A stretch of DNA of 64,000 nucleotides from Branchiostoma floridae (Eukaryota > Chordata > Leptocardii > Amphioxiformes > Branchiostomatidae), in the NCBI RefSeq assembly GCF_000003815.2, contig NC_049984.1, forward strand, positions 20,836,829 to 20,900,828, given 5' to 3'. This document shows, piece after piece, positions 23,357-34,619 of the stretch. The notes below the pieces were generated by a model. The model searched no databases. It worked only from the letters and a program-made list of their open reading frames with translations, and was not told the origin of the DNA. Position 1 is the stretch's first letter. Every line of letters begins with the position of its first letter. A program made the position numbers and the translations under genes.

Positions 23357-24349
23357 ACATTATCCGCAGTGACCCCAGGCGAATCTCCGGAAGAAGGTTA
23401 AGGTATGGGCAAAAAAGTCCGGAGTGTCGACCGAAGGGTCACTGGACGGTCTACGAGCAGCGAACGGAAAAGGGCGGGTGGGCGGGTGTTTTAGTGCCCT
23501 TACTTCCCCAAATGTTTTAGTGCCCCTACTTCCCCAAACGTTAACCCTCTCACGTCTCTTGTGCAACACATCCGCGGCAACGGGGGCGGTCTGACATAAG
23601 CTACACCAATCTTCTTGTCCGCGGCTGGATCAGCGAATGTTCGGCGGGCCGCCCTAAACTCATCCAACATCTTCTTCTTCGCCGCATCCCAGCTACCTCC
23701 AAAGCGGGCTACCACAGTTTTCCAACAACAAGTCCCCGCTATCCAGTGTCTTACCAAATGAATCTTACTTCATCCAAGCCCCGTCAGACATTCCAGATCA
23801 TTTGCCGCCCTCCCCTGTCTCTTTTCCCTTTTGGAACAGAGTTCAAAGCCATCCGCGGTAGGCGTATACCAGGCCTAGCCACCTCACCCGCGCTTGACGA
23901 ACGCAACAATAGACCCCTCCATGTTCCTAGTTCAAGGTGTGTTGTTACCATCTCCAGGATGGTGTCAAGCACTTGATGTCGCTTGACAAGTTTCTAAACC
24001 GTACGAAACCTCACAAAGTTCAGACGCATTATGAATTCAATTTAGTTCCCAGCTGCATAGGCCTGTCTTTCCATACCCTCTTCATATCTTAATACCATCC
24101 ACTTAAAATCATACACCCTCAAGTCACTTCCGTCCATGTCCCTCTACTTCTCTAAAGCTCTCCAGCTACCTCCGTCCGGCGTAGCTCGGCCAACATATGG
24201 GAATGAAAGGCGCAGGGCGTATAAAAGGTTCTATGCACAGGTGAGGATGTACAGGTGGTTAATGAGAGCACGTGGATTGCTCCCGACCAGGTGTCGCCTC
24301 TTAACGACGCGAAACCCGGTCAGGAGCAATCATGTGCCTCATTTGGAAT
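23357..24349 (+). mobile_element. Element copy 1 (about 1 kb) inserted at AGTA
   Basis: The copy starts after AGTA (23354-23357) with CATTATCCGCAGTGACCCC and ends with CCTCATTTGGAAT before the next AGTA. Its first 63 bp and last 175 bp are shared with copy 2; the interior is different. Near the 3' end lies a hairpin (ATTGCTCC...GGAGCAAT, 24276-24330), and a TATAAAAG box lies at about 24219. Minus-strand open stretches (23757-23500, 23972-23784) have no recognised domain. There are no terminal inverted repeats. Confidence 0.6.
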
Positions 24350-24353
24350 AGTA
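24175..24353 (+). repeat. 179-bp terminal block, first copy
   Basis: This is almost identical to 29732-29910, with one difference seen (GTGGATTGC against GTGGACTGC). It contains TATAAAAGG and a 3' hairpin whose arms are ATTGCTCC and GGAGCAAT, about 20 nt from the end. One substitution in 179 bp implies a recent or conserved duplication. Confidence 0.9.
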
Positions 24354-25308
24354 CATTATCCGCAGTGACCCCAGGCGAATCTCCGGAAGAAGGTTAAGGT
24401 ATGGGCAAAAAAGTCCTCCGTGGTCCCACCTCTGTGCGCACCGGGCTTGTTTCATCACTTAAACCTTTCCGAATCTTACCCACGTCTTGACTTCCACATC
24501 TTTCAACTTTCCTCAAACCTTTTTCCCCAAACCTCATTACTTTCCCCAAACCTCAATACTTTCCCATACCTAAACCAGCTATTATCGGAGACTCCGAAGT
24601 TTGTCTTTATTTCCTTTCGCTGTCCACAAAAGCACGTCACCGCCTCCCTGCGTAGCACTACGTTTGAACTCGTCTTACTGATATCTTCACCGACAACACT
24701 CTCTCGGATTGTGCATATGTACTAGTTCTCACTCATGAGACAAAGCCACCGTCCAGACTTCTCCTTTTTTTCGGGTTTTATCACACTTGCGGGCGGAAAA
24801 ACGACGCATCACAGTACCTATCTTTCACGTCCTGCGTTCAATAAACGCCAGGTTGAGCTTCCGTTAACCCTCACCAAAGTTAATTATAACGGTTTGCCCA
24901 CGCACTGACGGGAGCACCTCTTGTCCAGGAGAACCCAAGCCGAACAATTCTGCTTACAATCCCAACGAAAAGTCGTTATGAAGTCAGTTTTCCTACGAAC
25001 ATGGGTACTGTCTGTCCGGGGTGATAACCTGCCTTTCATATAGATCTTCTCTTGCAGTTTTTGCAGTCACCGGGTCGATGTAATACCCAATCCCCATCCT
25101 GAGTGGAAGTTGATGGCAAAATTCCATACCAAACCATCTGACATTGCCAATTACTTTACCAACAACTAGTATTATATTGATAAAAACAAAACTTACAGAA
25201 CAGATATCGTTCTTCCAAATCCAACTGTGACTGAACTGAATTGATCAACATATACATCTGGAGGCCTCCCTAAATACCATCAAGTATTCCATCCGACTTT
25301 GTAAGAAC

Positions 25309-25884
25309 GTGCCAGCTGACAGCCTTCAAGCAGAAGCTCTCTTGTACGTGCCAGCTGACAGCCTTCAAGCAGAAGCTCTCTTGTGCCAAATGGATTTAGA
25401 AGCATCTGGTGCTAAATGTTGGGCTTCTGTGGCAAAACGCCAAGTCAACAGTCTCAAGGATATTTATTTCCCGACCTTTCTATCTGAAATCCACAACAAT
25501 AAAAGAACTGCGACCTTTCTATCTGAAATCCACAACAATAAAAGAACTGCGACTACGAAAAATAAACTACGAACATACCGATTATTAAAACAATCTTATA
25601 ACGAAGAAGAATATCTTAAGATCACCGATGTATGCCACGGATCTACCATCACAAAACTAAGAATCAGTTGTCACAAATTACGAATCGAATCAAGAAGACA
25701 TAACCACACTCCTCTAGAGCAAAGAATCTGCCAATTTTTTAGTTTAGGTAAAGTAGAAGATGAATTACAATTTACTGTGGAATGTCCTTTGTATGATAGC
25801 AATAGGCGCATCCTATTTGACTATGTGTCAAGTAAATATCCCCACTTCAGACACTTGAACGGCAAGGAGAAATTTTATTCCTGA
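25309..25884 (+). pseudogene. LINE post-RT tail with two internal tandem duplications
   Basis: The C-terminal part reads TKLRISCHKLRIESRRHN, then PLEQRICQFF and VEDELQFTVECPLY, the Cys/His tail that follows the RT in several LINE clades. Two in-frame tandem duplications are visible: a 36-bp one (GTGCCAGCTGACAGCCTTC...) at 25309-25383 and a 39-bp one (ACCTTTCTATCTGAAATCC...) at 25479-25553. The RT is absent upstream, so this is a 5'-truncated remnant. Confidence 0.7.
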
Positions 25885-26039
25885 CAGCTTTTGATAAACC
25901 AACTCTAACTAACCATACAGCTAGCTACATTTATGCAATTACCAAGAAGCAAGGGGAAATCGAATGTACTACAATAGATTAGATGCATATCTGCATATGT
26001 AGACGTGTGTGATTGTTACCATTGCTGCATATATATAAC

Positions 26040-26105
26040 CGTTACCATACGACCTGTACTTAGCCCAGTGGGGCAAAAATGTGCCATAAAGGTCTTCATT
26101 CAATT
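26040..26105 (+). mobile_element. LINE 3' end
   Basis: GACCTGTACTTAGCCCAGTG followed by GGGCAAAAATGTGCCATAAAG and a TTCATTCAATT end. It pairs with the coding tail at 25309-25884 as the 3' end of one truncated copy. A related 3' end lies at 27083-27143. Confidence 0.7.
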
Positions 26106-26149
26106 ATGTCACATAAAGAATGCCGTCTGAAATCAATTCAAGACAATTA

Positions 26150-26640
26150 GTAGAGATGGCATTCTGGGGCTGCTGACTGACATACCTATACCAGCATCAT
26201 GCGGTGTGGACCATATGGAAAACAGATTAATGATATTGCCATATTTGTATATAGCAGCACCTGTGCACCCCATTGTCAATCAGTCACTAATCCCCGGCCT
26301 TTTCCCCAGTCAATGGAGAGACACAAAAGTACGCCCCCTCCCTAAGAATTCCAGAACGCGACTGACTGGAAAAACAGCCGGCCAACCAGCCTACTTTCAG
26401 TGTTGAGGTGCGAGCAAAGTGTTCGAAAGAGTTGTTCATGATTTTGCGCTATGTAACCTTTAACAATATTGTGTCAACTGCATCACTCGCTTACCATCCT
26501 AATCGCTTGACCACATCTGCCTTGGTTAATATGACAGATGACTGGCTGTCAGTCATGGAAATAGGGGAGCTTGTTGGAGTTGAATATACAAATTTTAGCG
26601 CTGCGTTTGATCTTGTTGCTGACAGTACTCTCCTTGTCGC
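26150..26640 (+). pseudogene. LINE reverse transcriptase N-terminal fragment
   Basis: Two frames carry RT blocks: LIPGLFPSQWRDTKVRPLPK (26206-26406), then TFNNIVSTASLAYHPNRLTT and FSAAFDLV (26408-26662). The A-F-D catalytic block is followed at once by a stop. A frameshift near 26405 and the loss of all later RT motifs mark a pseudogene. Confidence 0.75.
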
Positions 26641-27082
26641 GGCCAAACCTAACGTGTTATAAATCATGGCCGACGATTTGAACCCAGAAGGAAGATTATT
26701 ACAAACAAACCAGAAGCCCACCCACTGAAACCAAGCAGTGTCCTAGATTCTGGATATCGATAGAGATGTGGTCGTAGCTCGACTTATCATCTCACTTCGT
26801 TTGAAACGTGTTTGGCCTAACATACTTGGTAACGTCGACCAACTTATCTAAGACAAACGTGCAATCCTTATAATGATAAATTCAGATATCTCTGATCACA
26901 ACACAAACGAGGCATAGCCTGATCCACCGTTAAGGGCATTATTAGGTACGGTGGTGCGCCTTCACCTACCTACAGTTCTACAGTTTCACAATTACCAAGA
27001 CGCGAGAAGAAGTCGAACTTCTGTGTAGACTAGATTTGTGATACTATTATAGTATACCAATCCATGTTATGTCTTGTTGCGA

Positions 27083-27143
27083 CCTGTACTTGGCTCGTTT
27101 GGCCAACAATGTACAATAAAAGGACTACAATCATTCATTCATT
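27083..27143 (+). mobile_element. LINE 3' end with ATTC microsatellite
   Basis: GCGACCTGTACTTGGCTCG, then CAATGTACAATAAAAGGACT and an (ATTC)n tail. Together with the RT piece at 26150-26640 it marks one internally deleted LINE copy. Confidence 0.7.
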
Positions 27144-27189
27144 AAAAGATGAAACCACTACCCGATATCTAGCAGAAAGCACAAAATTC

Positions 27190-27609
27190 AAAACTTCTGT
27201 TTCTTGACTCGTATCTAGGTACATAAGTTGTCAGTCTGTTCCCATCCAGCCACCTCTCAGTACTGTTGCAATCAACATTCAAAACAACATTTCTTGTAAC
27301 CGACTTTGAAGAGTACTATCTGACCTTGGGTTAAGTAGTTTGGCATGTCATCTATGTACAATATGAAATATAACAGTCCGAGCACGGCCCCTTGTAGGAC
27401 TCCGTCTGCAATGAAAGACAATCCCTAGTAGTGCCACCTACAACTGTTACCTGGCACCTGTTTGACTGAAACCCCAACAATTTATTAGAGTAGAATAGAA
27501 TTATTCTGGCAAAGGTAGGAACCCCTGTTCCTATTTAGGCCACTCACTCATTCTCAGAACACTCATCCCTGATAACTGCAGATTATCCAGGGCTTTTAAG
27601 ATGTAGTGC
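27190..27609 (-). pseudogene. Antisense LINE RT fragment
   Basis: The minus strand near 27420-27330 reads ADGVLQGAVLGLLYFILYID, a decayed [21 protein letters not shown] block with P to L and other changes. Surrounding sequence is non-coding. The fragment continues towards the N gap at 27610. Confidence 0.65.
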
Positions 27610-28539
27610 NNNNNNNNNNNNNNNNNNNNNNNNNNNNNNNNNNNNNNNNNNNNNNNNNNNNNNNNNNNNNNNNNNNNNNNNNNNNNNNNNNNNNNNNNNN
27701 NNNNNNNNNNNNNNNNNNNNNNNNNNNNNNNNNNNNNNNNNNNNNNNNNNNNNNNNNNNNNNNNNNNNNNNNNNNNNNNNNNNNNNNNNNNNNNNNNNNN
27801 NNNNNNNNNNNNNNNNNNNNNNNNNNNNNNNNNNNNNNNNNNNNNNNNNNNNNNNNNNNNNNNNNNNNNNNNNNNNNNNNNNNNNNNNNNNNNNNNNNNN
27901 NNNNNNNNNNNNNNNNNNNNNNNNNNNNNNNNNNNNNNNNNNNNNNNNNNNNNNNNNNNNNNNNNNNNNNNNNNNNNNNNNNNNNNNNNNNNNNNNNNNN
28001 NNNNNNNNNNNNNNNNNNNNNNNNNNNNNNNNNNNNNNNNNNNNNNNNNNNNNNNNNNNNNNNNNNNNNNNNNNNNNNNNNNNNNNNNNNNNNNNNNNNN
28101 NNNNNNNNNNNNNNNNNNNNNNNNNNNNNNNNNNNNNNNNNNNNNNNNNNNNNNNNNNNNNNNNNNNNNNNNNNNNNNNNNNNNNNNNNNNNNNNNNNNN
28201 NNNNNNNNNNNNNNNNNNNNNNNNNNNNNNNNNNNNNNNNNNNNNNNNNNNNNNNNNNNNNNNNNNNNNNNNNNNNNNNNNNNNNNNNNNNNNNNNNNNN
28301 NNNNNNGTTCTTGAATATCTCTGAGCAAAGGTTGAGCCGTCCCAAGGCTGACCTTTACGATTGAGCTGCCAAACATTCAACTTAACATCCCTAAAAACTC
28401 CCAAACACAGACGCCACTTGTCACCAAACACCAGGTAGGTCTGCACGACCAACGAGAAAACAAACGAAAATGACAATGCAGCTTAACCGGACTACTACTA
28501 GAAACATCGCAATCCAACCAAGGTGCGAAGTCGAACTGC

Positions 28540-29340
28540 CGAAAACACACGCCAAATCATAACGGCGCGAGCACTGCATTTGCCAAAATCAAATAACAAT
28601 CTGCGCCGATAAAATTGTGCCTACACCCTTCTCCAATATCCCCAACAAGTTTGACATGAAAACTGTGAGCCCGAACTTCTGAATTCACACGTCTTCTTCT
28701 TCTTTGTGTTCCGGCAGGCACCAAGTCAAACCATAACTTTGCGAGCACACCATTCGCCAAAATCACATATCTTCTTCTTCTTCTGTGTGTTCCGGCGGCC
28801 ACCATGTCAAACCACAACCCTGCGAGGACACCATTCGCCAAATTCAGAAGTTTTCCTTCTTACTCTTTGCGTTTCTGTGGTTACCATGTCCAACCAAAAG
28901 ATTATGAGCACAAAATTCGTCAAATTCACATGTCTTCATTTTCTTCTTCTCCTTCTTCTTCATTTTTTTTTCTGTGGCCACCATATCAAACAAAAACACT
29001 TCTATTATCTGCAAAGATGGAAGGATGCCTACTACTACTACTACTTCTTTGTGTTTCTGTGGCCACCATATCAAACCCAAAGACTACGAGCACAAAGTTC
29101 GCCAAATTCACATGTGGGGCCAGCCACCATATCAAACCCAAACGCTGCGAGCAAACCATTCGCCAAATTCACATGCCTTCCTCTTCTTATATGTATCTCT
29201 GTGGTCCCATAACATTAAAACCATAGCACTGCGAGCAAACCATTCGCCTATATCCGAAACTACTGCAGCATACGAGCTAATTACCCCGAAAACGTGTTTA
29301 ACTCCAAAGCTTCGAGCATGCCAATCACCAAATTAACATA
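28540..29340 (+). repeat. Degenerate minisatellite, units about 85 bp, with CTT tracts
   Basis: The recurring core CACCATATCAAACCCAAAG...GCGAGCACACCATTCGCC-AAATTCACAT appears at about 28550, 28717, 28800, 28883, 28978, 29064, 29125 and 29220. The cores are separated by (CTT)n and TTTCTGTGG. Spacing varies between about 60 and 95 bp. Long open frames here are an effect of the repeat and not genes. Confidence 0.8.
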
Positions 29341-29731
29341 TCAAACTAAGTAATGTGAAAACATTTATCACCGAAATAACATACCTGCACGGCTGTGAAA
29401 ATACCACTCACTTCGTGAAACTACTACTGTCATGATAATCAAACGAGAACAATTTACGAACTAAGTCAACATGGCAAAAACGCACAAACTAGAGAAAAAG
29501 AAAAATCAAACGCTCCTAATGTCACCTCACAAATATAAGGCACTGTGCTCCAAAATCCTGTGCGATCCTGAAGTTCTTGGTCCTGTAGAGTTCCTCGCCT
29601 AACGCGGGCAGAATGGGTTGAAAAGAGCCGGCAGGACGTCGAGCAGGCGGGCGGGAAGCGGGGTGGGAGGGCAGGCGGGCGCAGCTAGCCAAAACGATGA
29701 ACTCAGGCGAACCAGCACCAAGCCCGACCTC

Positions 29732-29910
29732 TCCGGCGTAGCTCGGCCAACATATGGGAATGAAAGGCGCAGGGCGTATAAAAGGTTCTATGCACAGGTG
29801 AGGATGTACAGGTGGTTAATGAGAGCACGTGGACTGCTCCCGACCAGGTGTCGCCTCTTAACGACGCGAAACCCGGTCAGGAGCAATCATGTGCCTCATT
29901 TGGAATAGTA
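29732..29910 (+). repeat. 179-bp terminal block, second copy
   Basis: This is the partner of 24175-24353. It ends GGAATAGTA and runs straight into the coiled-coil part of ORF1 in frame. Confidence 0.9.
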
Positions 29911-30125
29911 ATGAGATCGACACCTCCGCAAACAACTCCTTTCAAGACAGCATCAACAAGCTAGAAACCTGCCTGATAAACTCCATAGCGGACAGAAAGC
30001 TGTTTGAAGACTCTATCTCTCAACGCCTCTCTGCTCTGGAAGCCAAACCAAACTCATGCAAACATGTATGTGACATTTTATCCACTGTGGAGGGGAGAAG
30101 GTTAAGGGAGAACATTGTGCGATAA
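29907..30125 (+). pseudogene. Coiled-coil remainder of the interrupted ORF1
   Basis: The frame opens with SNEIDTSANNSFQDSINKLE and continues as a heptad-type coiled coil to a stop at 30123. Another frame then carries a further coil (EVKSLQEKLEELSSFVHIQS) to about 30250 before the N gap at 30440. Codon phase at AGT 29907 matches AGT 23354 upstream, so the two halves belong together. The stop and frame change show that the copy has decayed. Confidence 0.55.
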
Positions 30126-30539
30126 GAGGGTATTAAGTGTGAGTTGAAGCGGAAGTCAAGTCATTGCAGGAAAAACTAGAGGAGTTGTCTAGTTTTGTCC
30201 ATATCCAGTCCAGTAATACACCGATAGAACTGAAATCTACGGAAACCCTTTCAGCCGTTCTGCGCTTACTACGAACTTTTCTATTACAAATCCAAAATTG
30301 ATCAAAGATTTTTCTTTTTGATTCTAAACATGTCTACTAAGTGTATTTCACCTTATAAAAGTGTCAGAACGTGAAAAAAAAAGTTTTGAAAAAATGCCAT
30401 TGGTAATGCATTAGACACGATAATTTCGCTCAAAACATANNNNNNNNNNNNNNNNNNNNNNNNNNNNNNNNNNNNNNNNNNNNNNNNNNNNNNNNNNNNN
30501 NNNNNNNNNNNNNNNNNNNNNNNNNNNNNNNNNNNNNNN

Positions 30540-31690
30540 AAATTGCTAAATCTGTCGGTGCATAACGCTAGTTTTAACATTTATTATTTGGTCTTATATT
30601 GTAAAAAAAATTGTGGTTTGGGGGAAAACTAATTGGGAGTTGATTTTAGAAATATGTTTTGTCTGTTTGCCTCATTGACCTCGTCTTCAAATCAATCATG
30701 GCCGCTGCGTGAGAAAGGTGTATAAGTACCTGACGAGGACAACGTCAGGCCTAGCCTTAGCCGTAAGCCAGGGGTGGGGTGATACATTAATGTTGCGATT
30801 CAAACTCAGGGTTCACGTTCCGGCCGAACAAACTTTATATCATTACAAAGGTTTCTGTGTGCGCTATTGAAAGATGCAAACCACAGTCCAATAGCATGCT
30901 TCCTCCTGGAGATATTCCTGATCGTTTGGACTCTACTCGTGGCCTAACCGCTAGCCTTAGCCGTAAGCCAGGGGTGGGGTGATACCTTAATAATGCGATT
31001 CTAAGTTAGGTCACGATTTTTGGGTGTTAGATAGCTCTTGTGCTCAGGAATAAATGGCATAAGTTTGAGCCCCCTAGCGGCTAGTTTAGGGATAGCAGAG
31101 ACATTTTTGTCAAAACTTCTGAACCATTACAAATCCCCAGCCTGGTTTGGTTCATTCCACCCCTCGCAGCTGTACCAGATAGTTCCCAAGGCCCACGGGT
31201 CAGACTTCCTGACCCCGACGCGTCACTTTCCAGGCGGGCGGACCGTACCAAGTAGTTCCCAGTTAGCAAAAGGGCAGGTACATGGTTTGGTAATAATAAT
31301 ATCGGGTGTATTTTGCAGCCAGTAGGTACCCAAACTAAGGGTAATGAGGCTGTTTAACGCGGGTACATAAAGTAGTACGGATAAACTTGTTGAAAAACAG
31401 GTTAAAAGCCTTATTTGAGTGGCAGCCAGATATAACATGTGCTGCGTGGTCAAGAAAGGTGTCGACTCTGAGACGGCATGGTTTGGATTGTGAAAGTTTT
31501 CTAACTCGTGTATAAATGCGCCCCATTACGCAACTGCCCTTCTAGTGTGAGCAGGCTGCAGTTACGTTACCTCCGCAAAGCGGCGGTCCAAGGTACGCGA
31601 GAGAGGGCGATGCGCCAACAGGATTTTTTGTTTTTCAATATTCTGTGGCTTGTACCCTGACCTCGAACATATCCGTTTTTGGTATTCGAA
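30540..31690. other. Unassigned TE debris
   Basis: A segment GCCGTAAGCCAGGGGTGGGG-TGATAC is duplicated at about 30757 and 30959. A dispersed repeat with GAGCCCCCTAGCGGCTAG follows at 31015-31120, related to 11400-11735. No gene is recognised. An open minus-strand stretch at 31526-31335 has no known domain. Confidence 0.5.
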
Positions 31691-34286
31691 AGTGCAACCA
31701 AGGTAGGGAATAGTAAACCACAAACCGCATAATTCTATTATGCATAGTTGCCGAGATACTGTCGATCATAGGTTCACCTTAGCCTACCGCTACGTACCAC
31801 GTACGGGCGTATATACGTTTGAGATTCCGAAGTCTTCAAAGTTATTCCGGCGGGTCAAACTTGGTATCGTTACAAAGGTCCCTAGGTAGGGAATAGTAAA
31901 CCACAAAACGCATAATTCTATTGCGCATAGTTGCCGAGATATTCTCGATCATAGGTTCACCTTAGCCTACCGCTACGAAACACATACGGGCGTATATACG
32001 CTTTCGATTTCGAAGTCTTCAAAGTTATTCCGGCGGGTCAAACTTGGTATCGTTAGAAAGGTCCCTAGGTAGGGAATAGTAAACCACAAACCGCATAATT
32101 CTATTGTGCATTGTTGCTGAGATATTCTCGATCATAGGTTCACCTTAGCCTACCGCTACGTAACACTTACGGGCGTATATACGCTTGAGATTCCGAAGTC
32201 TTCAAAGTTATTCCGGCGGGTCAAACTTGGTATCGTTAGAAAGGTCCCTAGGTAGGGAAAAGTGATGCACAAACCGCATAATTCTATTGTGCTTAGTTTC
32301 CGAGATATTCTCGATCATAGGTTCACCTTAGCCTACCGCTAGTAACACTTACGGGCGTATATACGCCTGAGATTCCGAAGTCTTCAAAGTTATTCCGGCG
32401 AGTCAAACTTGGTATCGTTAGAAAGGTCCTTAGGTAGGGAAAAGTGATGCACAAACCGCATAATTCCATTGTGCTTAGTTGCCGAGATATTCTCGATCAT
32501 AGGTTCACCTTAGCCTATCGCTACGAAACACATACGGGCGTATATACGCTTTCGATTTCAAAGTCTTCAAAGTTATTCCGGCGGGTCAAACTTGGTATCG
32601 TTAGAACGGTCCCTAGGTAGGGAATAGTAAACCACAAACCGCATAATTCTATTGTGCATAGTTGCCGAGATATTCTCGATCATAGGTTCACCTTAGCCTA
32701 CCGCTTCGTAACACTTACGGGCGTATATACGCTTTCGATTTCAAAGTCTTCAAAGTTATTCCGGCGGGTCAAACTTGATATCGTTAGAAAGGTCCCTAGG
32801 TAGGGAATAATAATGCACAAACCGCATAATTCTATTGTGCATTGTTGCCGAGATATTCTCGATCATAGGTTCACCTTAGCCTACCGCTACGTAACACTTA
32901 CGGGCGTATATACGCTTGAGATTCCGAAGTCTTCAAAGTTATTCCGGCGGGTCAAACTTGGTATCGTTAGAAAGGTCCCTAGGTAGGGAATAGTAAACCA
33001 CAAACCGCATAATTCTTTTGTGCATAGTTGCCGAGATATTCTGGATCATAGGTTCACCTTAGCCTACCGCTACGTAACACGTACGGGCGTATATACGCTT
33101 TCGATTTCAAAGTTGTTCCGGCGGGACAAACTTGGTATCGTTAGAAAGGTCCCTAGGTAGGAAATAGTGAACCACAAACCGCATAATTCTATTGTGCATA
33201 GTTGCCGAGATATTCTCGATCATAGGTTCACCTTAGCCTACCGCTACGTAACACGTACGGGCGTATATACTTTTGAGATTCCAAAGTCTTCAAAGTTATT
33301 CCGGCGGGTCAAACTTGGTATCGTTAGAAAGGTCCCTAGGTAGGGAATAGTAAACCACAAACCGCATAATTCTATTGTGCATAGTTGCCGAGATATTCTC
33401 GATCATAGGTTCACCTTAGCCTACCGCTACGTAACACGTACGGGCGTATATACGCTTTCGGTTTCGAAGTCTTCAAAGTTATTCCGGCCGGTCAAACTTG
33501 GTGTCGTTTGAAAGGTCCCTAGGTAGGGAATAGTAAACCACAAAACGCATAATTCGATTGTGCATAGTTGCCGAAATATTCTGGATCATAGGTTCACCTT
33601 AGCCTACCGCTTCGTAACACTTACGGGCGTATATACGCTTTCAATTTCAAAGTCTTCAAAGTTATTCCGGCGGGTCAAACTTGATATCGTTAGAAAGTTC
33701 CCTAGGTAGGGAATAGTAAACCACAAACCGCATAATTCTATTGTGCATAGTTTCCGAGATATTCTCGATCATAGGTTCACCTTAGCCTACCGCTAGTAAC
33801 ACTTACGGGCGTATATACGCCTGAGAGTCCGAAGTCTTCAAAGTTATTCCGGCGAGTCAAACTTGGTATCGTTAGAAAGGTCCCTAGGTAGGGAAAAGTG
33901 ATGCACAAACCGCATAATTCTATTGTGCTTAGTTGCCGAGATATTCTCGATCATAGGTTCACCTTAGCCTACCGCTACGAAACACATACGGGCGTATATA
34001 CGCTTTCGATTTCAAAGTCTTCAAAGTTATTCCGGCGGGTCAAACTTGGTATCGTTAGAAAGTTCCCTAGGTAGGGAATAGTAAACCACAAACCGCATAA
34101 TTCTATTGTGCATAGTTGCCGATATATTCTGGATCATAGGTTCACCTTAGCCTATCGCTACGAAACACATACGGGCGTATATACGCTTGAGATTTCAAAG
34201 TCTTCAAAGTTATTCCGGTGGGTCAAACTTGATATCGTTACAAAGTTCCCTAGGTAGGGAATAGTAAACCACAAACCGCATAATTA
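31690..34286 (+). repeat. 183-bp satellite array, about 14 units
   Basis: The block CCCTAGGTAGGGAA recurs at about 31698, 31881, 32064, 32247, 32429, 32612, 32795, 32978, 33152, 33335, 33518, 33701, 33883, 34066 and 34249. That is a period of 183 bp, with one 174-bp unit and two 182-bp units. Each unit also has TATTCTCGATCATAGGTTC and the palindrome-bearing GGGCGTATATACGC. Variant units recur in patterns. The same satellite in reverse orientation fills the window end from 63800. Confidence 0.95.
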
Positions 34287-34299
34287 CAGGTTTGCGATA

Positions 34300-34520
34300 G
34301 CACAACCTGTTTTGTTTTCGTTAGCGGAGTAGGGCGCCGCCATGTTGTATTATAGGGCGCCGCCATGTTGGATGATGTCAAGGGAGTGAGGCATGCTGGG
34401 AGTGAGGCATGCTGGGAGTGAGGCATGCCGGGAAAGTTTTTGCCATGTTGGGAAAGGTGTCGCCATGTTTGGTGTGGGGCATGCTGGGCGTAAGGCATCT
34501 TGAGGAAGCTGTGATTATGT
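34300..34520 (+). repeat. Short tandem repeats at the satellite junction
   Basis: GGGAGTGAGGCATGCT occurs three times in a row near 34381-34430, and GGGCGCCGCCATGTTG twice near 34333-34370. This is simple local tandem growth between the 183-bp and 164-bp satellites. Confidence 0.75.
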
Positions 34521-34619
34521 TTTGAGCTTGTTGTTGCGGTCTTGTCGGAAGATATTGGGATCACAGTTTCACAGTTTGTTTGTAACAAGGACAACAAAAC
34601 AACAATAATGAGATGGTAG

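Larger units (their letters stand above)
24354..29906 (+). mobile_element. Element copy 2 (about 5.5 kb), same ends, different interior
   Basis: The copy begins with the same CATTATCCGCAGTGACCCC block (to 24416) and ends with the same 179-bp block (29732-29910). It is followed by AGTA and the resumed ORF1. The interior holds LINE remnants, an N gap and a minisatellite, some of which may be later insertions. The 5' interior (24417-24600) is pyrimidine-rich, and the part just before the 3' block (29590-29730) is GC-rich with GGCGGGC runs. Confidence 0.5.

Noticed and set aside
23354-24353. Classical Helitron call for the two inserts
   Set aside because: Shared ends and a 3' hairpin fit, but no 5'-TC or CTRR-3' terminus was found in either orientation; left as unclassified.
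28550-29336. Overlapping open frames on both strands
   Set aside because: Degenerate minisatellite with CTT tracts; the repeated peptides follow the DNA repeat and are not conserved proteins.
24175-29910. 179-bp blocks as LTRs of one retrotransposon
   Set aside because: They do not begin TG or end CA, and no gag-pol of an LTR element lies between; the first insert ends with the same block, so it is a 3' terminal block instead.
31690-34286. Regular repeats as a possible CRISPR array
   Set aside because: Whole 183-bp units are repeated without unique spacers, in a eukaryotic context; this is satellite DNA.
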